From Mesostigma viride (taxonomy: Eukaryota; Streptophyta; Mesostigmatophyceae; Mesostigmatales; Mesostigmataceae): a stretch of 35,000 nucleotides of DNA. How positions within the stretch are numbered: position 1 is the stretch's first letter; each line of letters opens with the position of its first letter. Below are positions 19,165-27,439 of the stretch, piece after piece. The stretch covers positions 300,029-335,028 of the forward strand of contig RPFO01000015.1 in NCBI GenBank assembly GCA_009746045.1, written 5' to 3'. A program made the position numbers and the translations under genes. Below the pieces are notes generated by a model, which saw only the letters and a program-made list of their open reading frames with translations, was not told where the DNA came from and searched no databases.

Positions 19165-19374
19165 TTCATTGAGAATGATAGATTACGGAGGTGAGATAGG
19201 CATGCAACATAAGGAAAAACCCGATAACTGGGAGAATAACCCTGAAGAAATTAATAGTAATCTGACACAGACATCCAAGGATCACGCCAGCGGCACAAGG
19301 TACAACTAACTATACATCACAAAACTACACGCAGCAACAGCGCTGCCGGCCCACCATGCAGGCTTGGAAGGGAT

Positions 19375-22300
19375 CTAGACCGCATGGGTCGCGACAAAGT
19401 CGGCCTGGGTGCGGCGGAATAACACATCAGCCACGGTGCGAGTGAGGGCGAGTGACAGGCGCTGCCGCCAATACGAGGACCACGTGCGGGCAGACCACGG
19501 GGCGGTCTGACCCTCGAGGTCGAGGCGGTCTTCACGGCGCTGGCAGCACTCGTGGAAAAACTCCGCTGTCTTGGGGCCCATGGCCCCGAACTCCTCAAGG
19601 ACAAATTGGATGACCCGGTGGGGCCCCACATTGCCGTAGGAGGCAAACTTGTCGCGCTCAGCCACAGCGGCAGCAGCGCCGGCATCCACAGCCGCCCGGA
19701 GGATGTGGCGACCGGAAAGCGGCCGAGCCACGGAGACATCGATGAGCAGGTGGCAACCCTGCCCGTCGTAGTCAAGCACGGTAATGTCGGGGCGGTGGTT
19801 GGGTGAGTAGAGGGCGGCCCCATCCGCGTCCTCGCACTTGATGGTGGAGTGGGGAAAGACCGACCGAACCATGGCACACACCACCCGGAGGAGAGCGGTA
19901 TGGAGATAGAGGAACCAGTTCTGGTTCTGCTGGCCACCCATGCACGCGATGTAGTGCGTCCCAGTAGTATCCAGAGCAAGCCCGCAGCTGCCGCAGGACG
20001 CACCCGCCGTGATGAGAGGTTGCGGGGCAAAGAGCTGGTGGCGGAGAGCGATGGCGTAAAGGGCCGGAACCAGTGTGAACAAAGGGCTCATGGGGAGGGC
20101 GCGCAGGAATGCGGACCCCACGCTCCCCTCAAGGGAAACGGAGTGAAGCCAAGCCTTCCCCTGATCGTTCAAGCTCGCATGCAGACCCATCCAGTCGGCA
20201 CAGTGTAGTATACCCGCGTAGGTCTTTTGTTGTTTTTCATGAACGCAGGCAGGGAAGACACTAGGACTGACGACAGTGGACACGCCGGGCGTGCCCCGGG
20301 GCAGGCGACGGTGGACGGCCTGAGCGGGGCGGACGAGGTCGCAAGCCTGCTGGATCCCGAGGTAAGAATCCTGCACAGCCTGCACAAAGGGGAAGGGGGA
20401 TGGGGTGACCAAGTCGGGAATGGCGCTGACGGCGCTGGGGACCAACCGGCGGATCTCCGCCCAGGCCTGAGCAACAGAGCCAAGGAAGGCGGCGGGGGCG
20501 AGGCGGGCGGCGCGGGTGAGCCCACACCCGCCCATGCGGCAGGGGAGGGTGGCCAAGCGCATGGAGTGAGCTGGCAGGCTAGGGCCGGGGAGGAGCACCT
20601 GCAAGGCGGCCTGAATGCGCTCGTCATGGCCTTCCGCGGCAAGCCGCACCAAGTGGGGGGGAGCGCCACGGAGCCAGTGAACCACCCGCGGGTGGGCGCA
20701 AAACCACAGGAGGAGCCCTTTGGTCTGGGGGTCCTTGAGGCGCGCCCAAGTCTCGAGGACATGGGTGCGCTGTTCCACGGTGGCCCGGAGCTCCTCTTCG
20801 ACGTAGTCAGGGTCACCCACAGGGACGCCCAGGCACGAGAAACCACGCGCCCGCGCCAATGCCCCCGGGATAGCCGCGGGGAAGCCAGAGCAGTCCCCCT
20901 GGGGCGAAAAGACTGCACACTTGGGGAGGGTGAGCCGAAGGTTGATGGCCGCCATGGCCACTTCAAGGGCAGCCAGGGCGGCAACCACAGCGTCGGCCGG
21001 GCCAAGGGCATGGATATCGTCCATATAGGCGAGGAGCACGACATCCGGGTGCGCAGCGTGGACACCTTGGAGAGCCTTGTGCAGCGGGGCAGACAGGTAA
21101 AAGGGGCCGAGGGGGTCACCTTGCTGGGTTCCCGTGCGGGAAGCGATGTCGGCGAACGTCCCATCCTCCATGAGGAAGGAGAGTTGAGTGGGTTCGCCGT
21201 AGCAGGCTGCTGTCCACGCAAGAAGGTCAGGGAACGCCTCGCCGACGGCCTCAAAGATGCTAGCCTTGGTGACAGCATTGAACGCATTGTGGCAATCCAC
21301 CTTCAGCGCCACATGGGTCGGATGCGTCTCGAGGTAGGCCTGAACTGTGTGCACGATGATGTCGCTGCCCCCTTTGGTGGCGACGCCAAGCTGGGCCGCG
21401 ACGGACTCCTCAGTATCACTCCGGTTGGGGCAGAAGTAGGCGCGAAACTCGGGGGCCTTTTGGCGACAAATGACCTTACTCACCAGCTTGCGTAGGACCT
21501 CGCCGCAAGCAATGGGACGAACGCGGCCAGCAGGCGGGGGGACGTCGTCTTTCAGGAGGGCAATGAGGCGTGCCCCAGCCAGCCAAGGGCGCGCCGCGGG
21601 GGCCAGGGACCCCGCGGCCAAGTCGGCGGCAGCCTCAAAGAGTGCGGTCGCCCCGCCATGGCCCGCCATCACGGAGAGGTGCTCGTAGCGCCAGCCTGAG
21701 GGGCCGGTGGAGGAGGCGTTCGGCAGATCCTTCAGCACAGCCGTGAAGATGTCCAGGTCCAGGACAATAGGCGGGGGCGGGGGGGTGGCCGGGGCGGGCA
21801 CCGCAAAGGCCGGTTCGTCGGGGTGAAGGTCGCGCAAAGCCTGCAGGGTCGGGGGAGTGGAGGGAGCCAACGCGGTCAGTTCAAGCTTTTGCATGGCCCG
21901 GCTCAATTCACCTACCTTCACCAACCGCATGACGTCAGCTTCCACCCGGGCAAAGGAGGCGGCCCCCGACACCCGGGTGGAGGCCGGAGGCTGCAGCGCC
22001 CACAGCCCTTCCCAATCCCCGAGGAGGAACCGCCGGCAGCGAGCGATGACCGCACCCTGTACGCCACGCACGCCCCGCTCCAACGGCGCTAAGAGGAGCC
22101 GGGGGGTGACGAGAAACAGCTTGTGGCCGAGTTCGTCGAGAGGGTGACTATGCATCCGGGCCAGGGAAAGCAGGGCGCAGCGCGTAAACAAGCTCCGGGC
22201 GCGGTGAGGGACGTCCGGGAGCGTCATGCAAGGGTTGCGCGCACAGGCGGCAAAAGGGAGCGTGGCCAGGAATGCCCAGCCTGCCGAGAGGTCCCCCGGA

Positions 22301-22635
22301 TCGCTCGTACCCTGCGATGCCGGTGGAGGGGCAGGGGCCGACCGAGGGGCCGCCCCGGACCGGGAGGCCGGTGCGGCCGCCGGGCCGCCGGGCAGGCCGT
22401 TCTGGGGGGTTTGGCGGCGGCACTGCCGCTCATGCTGGTACCGCCCGTGGATCGAAAAAATCCGCTGGCAATGGGCTGCCGGGCAGCGGTAGCAGTCCAT
22501 GGCGCGCATGGCGGCCTCCGTGATGTGGGGGTGGGAAGCCCGAATGTGCACCAGCAACGAATTCCGGTTGGGCAGGCGCGCGCCACACGGGTCACCAAGG
22601 GGACCATCGACTTGGCAATAATGGAAGCCATCTGA
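19375..22635 (-). CDS. RLE LINE polyprotein, part 3: Cys/His fingers, reverse transcriptase, restriction-like endonuclease
   Basis: Residues are numbered from codon 22557, but the sensible frame extends upstream to the homopolymer at 22636. It has Cys/His finger-like segments: CGARLPNRNSLLVHIRASH, then CPAAHCQRIFSIHGRYQHE. RT spans roughly 320-620, with motif A KVDCHNAFN (D421), motif B GTQQGDPLGPFYLS and motif C YMDD at 511-514. The C-terminus has the CCHC knuckle C855, C858, H868, C872 and then the PD-(D/E)XK endonuclease with R922-P923-D924 and LLID940. It ends at TAG 19375. The endonuclease nicks the target and the RT primes cDNA from the nick. The frame is uninterrupted for more than 1060 codons, so this copy was active recently. 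Confidence 0.93.
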   Translation of the reverse strand, partial: SDGFHYCQVDGPLGDPCGARLPNRNSLLVHIRASHPHITEAAMRAMDCYRCPAAHCQRIFSIHGRYQHERQCRRQTPQNGLPGGPAAAPASRSGAAPRSAPAPPPASQGTSDPGDLSAGWAFLATLPFAACARNPCMTLPDVPHRARSLFTRCALLSLARMHSHPLDELGHKLFLVTPRLLLAPLERGVRGVQGAVIARCRRFLLGDWEGLWALQPPASTRVSGAASFARVEADVMRLVKVGELSRAMQKLELTALAPSTPPTLQALRDLHPDEPAFAVPAPATPPPPPIVLDLDIFTAVLKDLPNASSTGPSGWRYEHLSVMAGHGGATALFEAAADLAAGSLAPAARPWLAGARLIALLKDDVPPPAGRVRPIACGEVLRKLVSKVICRQKAPEFRAYFCPNRSDTEESVAAQLGVATKGGSDIIVHTVQAYLETHPTHVALKVDCHNAFNAVTKASIFEAVGEAFPDLLAWTAACYGEPTQLSFLMEDGTFADIASRTGTQQGDPLGPFYLSAPLHKALQGVHAAHPDVVLLAYMDDIHALGPADAVVAALAALEVAMAAINLRLTLPKCAVFSPQGDCSGFPAAIPGALARARGFSCLGVPVGDPDYVEEELRATVEQRTHVLETWARLKDPQTKGLLLWFCAHPRVVHWLRGAPPHLVRLAAEGHDERIQAALQVLLPGPSLPAHSMRLATLPCRMGGCGLTRAARLAPAAFLGSVAQAWAEIRRLVPSAVSAIPDLVTPSPFPFVQAVQDSYLGIQQACDLVRPAQAVHRRLPRGTPGVSTVVSPSVFPACVHEKQQKTYAGILHCADWMGLHASLNDQGKAWLHSVSLEGSVGSAFLRALPMSPLFTLVPALYAIALRHQLFAPQPLITAGASCGSCGLALDTTGTHYIACMGGQQNQNWFLYLHTALLRVVCAMVRSVFPHSTIKCEDADGAALYSPNHRPDITVLDYDGQGCHLLIDVSVARPLSGRHILRAAVDAGAAAAVAERDKFASYGNVGPHRVIQFVLEEFGAMGPKTAEFFHECCQRREDRLDLEGQTAPWSARTWSSYWRQRLSLALTRTVADVLFRRTQADFVATHAV

Positions 22636-23324
22636 GGGGGGCGCCCACCCGGTTGGGCCGGCCCGGGTCGAGAGGGGGAGGGGTCGGGAGCACCCTCAGC
22701 CAGAGGAACTACAGCTGCAGCGGAACCCAGGGCGGGGCCGGCCGCCGGGCGGTCAGCAGGGCTCGTGGCAGCCGAGGACAAGACCGGCGCGGGGACGGCC
22801 CCCACGGCCGGGAGGGGGGCGCTGGAGGAGGCAGCCAAGCCGGCGCGCGACCCACGACCACGCACAGGGGAGGCAGGTGTCGGGGCAGGCGCGTGGGACT
22901 GGCGGCGCACGGACACGGGCGAGGGCCCCAGCGGGAGAACGCCAGGAGGCAAGGGGGAAAGGACCGCGGCCCGGCAAAGGGGGCAGGTGGCGGAGGTCGC
23001 GTGCAAGCTCGTGGCGATGCAAGCTTGATGGAAGACGTGGCCGCAAGCAGGGAGGCGGCAGAGACCGTCACCAGGGCGAGGCAGGTCCAAGCAGATGGGG
23101 CAGGAGGGGCCGCTGGCAGTGACATCCACCAAGTGGGCCGGCCCGTAGTGGGCGGGCGCCGCGTCCCACCCCAGCTCCCAGCTCGGCAGTCGGGCGATCT
23201 CATCGGCGGAGAGAAGACGGCGGCGCGGACCAGCAGGGTGCCAGACATGGGGGATGCCCGCAAGCTCGAGCACATCGTGCAAGATGGCGGGCACGGCCGC
23301 ACCCGCGCTCAGCTCAAGAACACG
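22636..23324 (-). CDS. RLE LINE polyprotein, part 2: RING-H2 finger region
   Basis: Numbered from codon 23294. The frame reads sensibly from the C9 run (VLELSAGAAVPAILHDV) to the G6 run; beyond that it stays open to 22224 but out of phase with the RT. A RING-H2 finger is clear: C65-P-I-C68, then C84-G-H86-V-F-H89-Q-A-C92 and C104-P-L-C107 (bases 22974-23102). RING domains usually recruit E2 ubiquitin-conjugating enzymes. Here the partner and substrate are unknown. A Pro/Ala-rich linker follows. It is probably one protein with the flanking parts. Confidence 0.85.
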
Positions 23325-24580
23325 CCCCCCCCCGCATCGTACAGAACCAGGTCGCCGGCGTGCACGGTGACAGGAGCCCCGAAGTCAACGCGCAGGCGGG
23401 CGGCTTGCGCTGGGGTGACCGCCGTAGTCAAGCGCCCGTGGGCCTGCGCAACAAGGCCGGCCGAGCCGGGCCCGGCAGAGGCAAGAAACGTGTGCAGCTG
23501 AGGGCGATCGAGCAAGGCGTGGTCGGTGGCCCCCCCAGCGAGATATGTCGCACGGGCGGCCTGCTGGGCCTGCACGGCAAGCCCTGTAGCAAAGAGCACC
23601 ACCGCCTGCGCCACTTGAGCGTCCAGATTCAGGAGCCATTCTTGGCGCACCGCGGGCAGGTGCCAAGGCAGGCGGCCGCCGGCATGGTAGTCCTCGAGGA
23701 CAAACCCCCAAAGCGTGGAGGCAAGGACAGGGGGGGAGGCTGCCTGCAGCATGTGCCGGACACGAACCACAAGGGCACTAAATTCAGGGGGCCGTGGGAG
23801 CGTAGGAAACGCCGCGTGCAAGCCGACAGCGTCCAACAGCAAGGGGCAATACAGCCAAGAGAACGTGGCGTGCCGGAGCGCGCTGACGCCCGCAATGTTG
23901 GTGGGGGGCCAAACGGAGAAGTCGTGGGACCCAAGCGCGGCCGACCAGGGGCCCACCACAGGAGTCGCCGCAGGGTGTCCCACAGCCTCAGGGAGGAGAG
24001 CCGCCAGGGACCCCTCAAGCACAGGAGGACGCAGGTCAGTGGCCACCGCCGTGCTGGCCGGAGGTGGATCCCCAGAGCTAGGCGGGGCAGGGCCAGGGGA
24101 CCCCGCGGAGGGGCCGGACGTGACGGCGCGGGGAGAGCGGGAGCACGGTGTGGAACCCTCCACGAGGTCCGCAAGGCCCAGGAGAGGGTCCAGCGAGGGG
24201 CTGCGGGAGGGGGCGCGGGCCGAATGGGATCCCGGGGTCGACACGGCCGCGCGTCGGGAGCCTAGGGACGGCCGAGGCGGGGCCACGCAATGAGGGCACG
24301 CCCAAGGACCCGGGGGAGGCAGCCGGAAGAGGGGCGGGACCAAGCAGCGCGTGTGCCAGCCGCATTGGCACGAATCACACACAAGGAGACGGGGGGCATC
24401 CTCACCACTGTGGCAGACCTCGCACACAAGCGAGAGTGGCACAGGGGCGCCACGACCGCCGTCGTCCAGGTCGCCCATCTCCTGCAGGTGCGCCGCGATG
24501 CGTAAGGACCGACGCGGCGCAGGGGCGCCACTAGGCAGCGCATCCCGCGCCCGGGAGGTGCGTCGTCGTGAAGGAGGCAT
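23309..24580 (-). CDS. RLE LINE polyprotein, part 1: N-terminal PHD finger
   Basis: The start is the ATG at 24580 (MPPSRRRTSRARDALP). The frame is open further upstream, but only through GC-rich leader DNA. The N-terminus is basic. A PHD finger covers 24287-24424: CEVC, LLVCDSCQCGWHTRCL, WACPHC. A long Pro/Ser/Ala-rich linker follows, then an Ala-rich helical stretch (QVAQAVVLFATGLAVQAQQAA). The end at 23309 is an artefact of the frame change at the C9 run 23325-23333; the next part continues the protein. A likely role is binding histone tails or guiding the element to chromatin, by analogy only. Confidence 0.82.
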   Translation of the reverse strand: MPPSRRRTSRARDALPSGAPAPRRSLRIAAHLQEMGDLDDGGRGAPVPLSLVCEVCHSGEDAPRLLVCDSCQCGWHTRCLVPPLFRLPPPGPWACPHCVAPPRPSLGSRRAAVSTPGSHSARAPSRSPSLDPLLGLADLVEGSTPCSRSPRAVTSGPSAGSPGPAPPSSGDPPPASTAVATDLRPPVLEGSLAALLPEAVGHPAATPVVGPWSAALGSHDFSVWPPTNIAGVSALRHATFSWLYCPLLLDAVGLHAAFPTLPRPPEFSALVVRVRHMLQAASPPVLASTLWGFVLEDYHAGGRLPWHLPAVRQEWLLNLDAQVAQAVVLFATGLAVQAQQAARATYLAGGATDHALLDRPQLHTFLASAGPGSAGLVAQAHGRLTTAVTPAQAARLRVDFGAPVTVHAGDLVLYDAGGGVFLS

Positions 24581-24637
24581 GGGGGAGGTGCGTAAAACAA
24601 CGGAACCGGAAGCGCGGGGGGAGAGCGAGATGCGGAC

Positions 24638-24684
24638 GCGGGGGGTTTGGGGGGCGTGCCCCCCAAGCGGGGGGTTTGGGGGGC
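24638..24684 (-). repeat. Duplicated G-rich motif in the LINE leader
   Basis: GCGGGGGGTTTGGGGGGC occurs at 24638-24655 and again at 24667-24684. The G runs could form a quadruplex on the plus strand; the element RNA would be C-rich here. Confidence 0.7.
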
Positions 24685-24713
24685 GGCAGCCCCCCAACGC
24701 GGGGCGGCCGCGG

Positions 24714-25280
24714 CCGCACCTCGGCGCAGGTTTTTTCAGCTGTGCATGGAGAAAAAAACGTGTCTCAATCCAGGAACCCCCGTCGGTTCATCATGTCAGC
24801 CTAGAAAACTGGAGCGGTGGAGCCACAACTAACGGGAAAGCCGCATTCAAATTCGCCTAGCCCACGGGTCACAATTGGCCGACAGGTAGATGCAGCCAGC
24901 CCCGGGCGTGTCGCAGACAGTAATCACTACGGTAGGCCGCGGTGCCGCACCTCGGCGCAGGTTTTTTCAGCTGTGCATGGAGAAAAAAACGTGTCTCAAT
25001 CCAGGAACCCCCGTCGGTTCATCATGTCAGCCTAGAAAACTGGAGCGGTGGAGCCACAACTAACGGGAAAGCCGCATTCAAATTCGCCTAGCCCACGGGT
25101 CACAATTGGCCGACAGGTAGATGCAGCCAGCCCCGGGCGTGTCGCAGACAGTAATCACTACGGTAGGCCGCGGTGCCGCACCTCGGCGCAGGTTTTTTCA
25201 GCTGTGCATGGAGAAAAAAACGTGTCTCAATCCAGGAACCCCCGTCGGTTCATCATGTCAGCCTAGAAAACTGGAGCGGT
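24714..25280 (-). repeat. 5' tandem monomers of the RLE LINE (231 bp x about 2.45)
   Basis: Two full units (24714-24944 and 24945-25175) and a 105-bp partial unit (25176-25280) are essentially identical. On the minus strand the partial unit comes first and the full units lead into the coding region. This resembles the promoter monomers of some mammalian L1 elements. Each unit contains a TTTTTTCAGC word and a TGTGCATGGAGAAAAAAACG word. Confidence 0.9.
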
Positions 25281-25298
25281 ATTTTTTAATATATATAT
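25281..25298. repeat. Possible target-site duplication of the RLE LINE, right
   Basis: ATTTTTTAATATATATAT directly after the truncated 5' monomer. The following GTGGCT also occurs at 19089-19094, so the target resembled the site used by the neighbouring truncated LINE. Confidence 0.45.
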
Positions 25299-25424
25299 GT
25301 GGCTGTGCATGCACGCAAATACTACAGTAGTATACAATTAATGCATGTAGTATGTTTGCATGGTGCGATGCTATGTGAATATACTGAGCTGCATGTGACT
25401 ACAGGTGTGTGACTCGTGGTGTGC

Positions 25425-25496
25425 ATTAATTAATTAATTACTGAATTAATTAATTAATATTAATTAATCTCGTGTCCCCGTTGGGGGACCACGGAG
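25425..25496. repeat. (TTAA)n tail plus hairpin of a second short-element family, copy 1
   Basis: A TTAA-rich tract at 25425-25468 abuts an imperfect palindrome (CTCGTGTCCCC / GGGGGACCACGGAG, 25469-25496). The layout copies the RTE-like 3' ends, but the hairpin sequence differs. Confidence 0.6.
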
Positions 25497-25658
25497 GCTA
25501 AACAGGTGGGGATGTGATAAGTAACTCACATATTCTCACCTTCCATACAACAACCTTGTTTTCCAGCAGGCTGAAGAGCATGACAGGCGTCTATGAGCTC
25601 GCCAGCTCCTTGCAACGGTGATGCCGCTCCCAGGCAGCTAGGGTCCTTGACTACGCAA

Positions 25659-25709
25659 TATTAATTAATTAATTAATTAAACTCGTGCTCCCGTTGGGGA
25701 GTCACGGAG
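25659..25709. repeat. (TTAA)n tail plus hairpin of a second short-element family, copy 2
   Basis: A TTAA tract at 25659-25681 is followed by CTCGTGCTCCC / GGGAGTCACGGAG. The spacer 25497-25658 and bases 25710-26077 contain no recognisable gene. Confidence 0.6.
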
Positions 25710-26077
25710 CACCGAAGTGCTTTTAATCCCTGTGTGTGCACTACAGGAGAAAGGGCAGAGACCCCCAGTCTCCTTCATGCCAAAGGCATGCCACAGCTGC
25801 AATCGGGCGCGGCTAGCTAAAAAGGACAGGCTAACGATCCGGCAAACTGTGGGTGCAATAAGACCCATGTGAGCATATCATAGCAAGGAGCGTGGGCAGG
25901 TAATCTGAACATAGCCAGGGCGTAGCATGGCTGTACTAGGACTAGGCTAAGGCTATGGCTGGTTGTGTACCGTGCGTTGGCGGCACGTGACTAGGTGTGT
26001 TGGCACAGCTAGGCAACATTCTAGGCATGGCTGCCTTAGCGGCAGTGACGCCAATGGTTACAAGCTAGGGCTATTCT

Positions 26078-27439
26078 CTAGCCCGCTGGGGGCGTCCACA
26101 TCTTGTGGTTGATCATCAGGTCCCCGCCCCTCCAGTACACCTTGGGCTTCTGGGGGTCCTGCTTATGGCGGAGGTATTCTGGCCACAGGTCGCGTCGCTG
26201 CTGTTGCTGAGCGGGGGTGAGGTCGTCATCCAGCGTCCAGGTGAGGTCGTGCAACCGCTTGCGACGAGAGAGGAACCGCTGCTTATCCTCAGGGGAGGGG
26301 AAGGTGAGTAGGACTGGTGGGGGAGCCGCCTTGTCCCGTGAGTGGGGAAGGCGGTGGCACCCACGCAGTTCTATCTCACCTACCAGGCCCATGAGGGTAA
26401 GAAGCTGGTTCTTGAGCTCGTCAGCAAGAGAGGTTGACGTCTCACCTGGCTTCTGGGGGAAGCGACGTAGCACCACTCGGCACTCGCGGCGAGCGCGGTC
26501 GGTGACCTCCCGTTGCTGGGCCTGGCGGTGGTCCTCCAGCTCCTGGAGCTTGGTGGCGATGGCGTCGGTGGTGGAGGCGGTCGCTGACCGCAGCAGGTCC
26601 GCGTAGGAGAGCGGCGGGAGGTCGCCAGCATCCTGCCGGGGTGGCTGGGATGCAATGGTGGCCGTCTGCTCCGCTATCTTGGGGACCTGTGTGGCCAGGG
26701 CCTCGGTGTGGGCGGTGATGGCCTCAAGCTTCTTCAGGAGCACGCCACACTTGCCCTCCACCTGGTTAAGGCGAGAGACAAGTGCAGCATGCTTTTCCGA
26801 AGCCTGCGCCGCGGTGTGTAGCGCCGTGAACTGGGGTTGTAGCTTGTGGACGACCTTGGTTTCCACGTTGGAGACCCGGGCTTCCACCGTGTTGAGCGTG
26901 GTGTTCAGCGATGTCAGCTTCTCGGCCAGCGGCCAGGTCACGTGCTCCTCCAGCACTGCGCGGATGTCATCCTTGCAGAGGGAGGGAGCCGATGGGGCAG
27001 CCGGCTGTGCGAGGCTGGCGTTGATCGCTCTGGTGATGTCGCCGACGGAGCGCTGGTAGTGGCTGGTCAAGATAAACAGGCGTTGGCTTGGTTCGTCATA
27101 GGTGTAGAGCCAGGACGTGTCGCGGTAGTCGATAGCCGCCCCCCCCTTCGGGGGCACGAAGAGCTTCCGTTCCTGTACGAGGAACTCGAGAACCTCGACG
27201 CATTCCTGCGGCGACAGTCTCTGCCACTCGAAGAGGGAGAACATTCCGTCGCCGGGCAAGTATTGGCTCCATTTGTGGCGATCGTGGCATGGTTTCTTGG
27301 GTTCAGGCGAAGCGCTTGGCGAGGGTTTGGCGGGTACGCCTGTCGGCTGAACAATGGCGAGGGCGAGAGGGTTGGGCTGGGCGCTGGGAAGCTGTGCCAG
27401 CTCCTTTTCCAGCCCTCGTTTTGCTTTGGTAGTCGTCAT
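26078..27439 (-). CDS. L1-like ORF1 protein (coiled coil plus RRM-like RNA-binding domain)
   Basis: 453 residues from the ATG at 27439, no internal break. The N-terminus is Pro/Ala-rich and basic. A conserved-looking block, KWSQYLPGDG...LSPQECVEVLEFLVQERKLF, follows at about 57-95. A long heptad-rich coiled coil lies at about 165-275. An RRM-like domain runs from about 315 (CRVVLRRFP...VLLTFPSPEDKQRFLSRRK), and the C-terminal part (LTPAQQQQRRDLW, WRGGDLMIN) resembles the LINE-1 ORF1p C-terminal domain. It would trimerise and coat LINE RNA. No ORF2 with endonuclease/RT follows on the minus strand (25281-26077), which is unusual because LINE truncation normally removes the 5' end. A domesticated or non-autonomous copy is possible. 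Confidence 0.75.
   Translation of the reverse strand: MTTTKAKRGLEKELAQLPSAQPNPLALAIVQPTGVPAKPSPSASPEPKKPCHDRHKWSQYLPGDGMFSLFEWQRLSPQECVEVLEFLVQERKLFVPPKGGAAIDYRDTSWLYTYDEPSQRLFILTSHYQRSVGDITRAINASLAQPAAPSAPSLCKDDIRAVLEEHVTWPLAEKLTSLNTTLNTVEARVSNVETKVVHKLQPQFTALHTAAQASEKHAALVSRLNQVEGKCGVLLKKLEAITAHTEALATQVPKIAEQTATIASQPPRQDAGDLPPLSYADLLRSATASTTDAIATKLQELEDHRQAQQREVTDRARRECRVVLRRFPQKPGETSTSLADELKNQLLTLMGLVGEIELRGCHRLPHSRDKAAPPPVLLTFPSPEDKQRFLSRRKRLHDLTWTLDDDLTPAQQQQRRDLWPEYLRHKQDPQKPKVYWRGGDLMINHKMWTPPAG

Larger units (their letters stand above)
19160..25280 (-). mobile_element. Near-complete RLE-type LINE with PHD, RING and Cys/His fingers
   Basis: In order on the minus strand: tandem 231-bp 5' monomers (25280-24714), a GC-rich leader, one long coding region in three open frames (24580-19375), and a 3' UTR (19374-19160) ending CATTCTCAATGAATATATA. 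The coding frame changes only at a C9 run (23325-23333) and a G6 run (22636-22641), plus-strand notation. Each is resolved by one more base, so the original is likely a single protein of about 1730 residues. Flanks at 19148-19164 and 25281-25298 share ATTTT(TT)AATATATATAT and may be the target-site duplication. The RLE endonuclease places it near the R2/NeSL/Utopia groups. It may be full length. Confidence 0.92.

Noticed and set aside
20227-21495. 422-codon plus-strand open frame
   Set aside because: It is antisense to the LINE RT domain, where GC-rich codon use leaves the opposite strand open.
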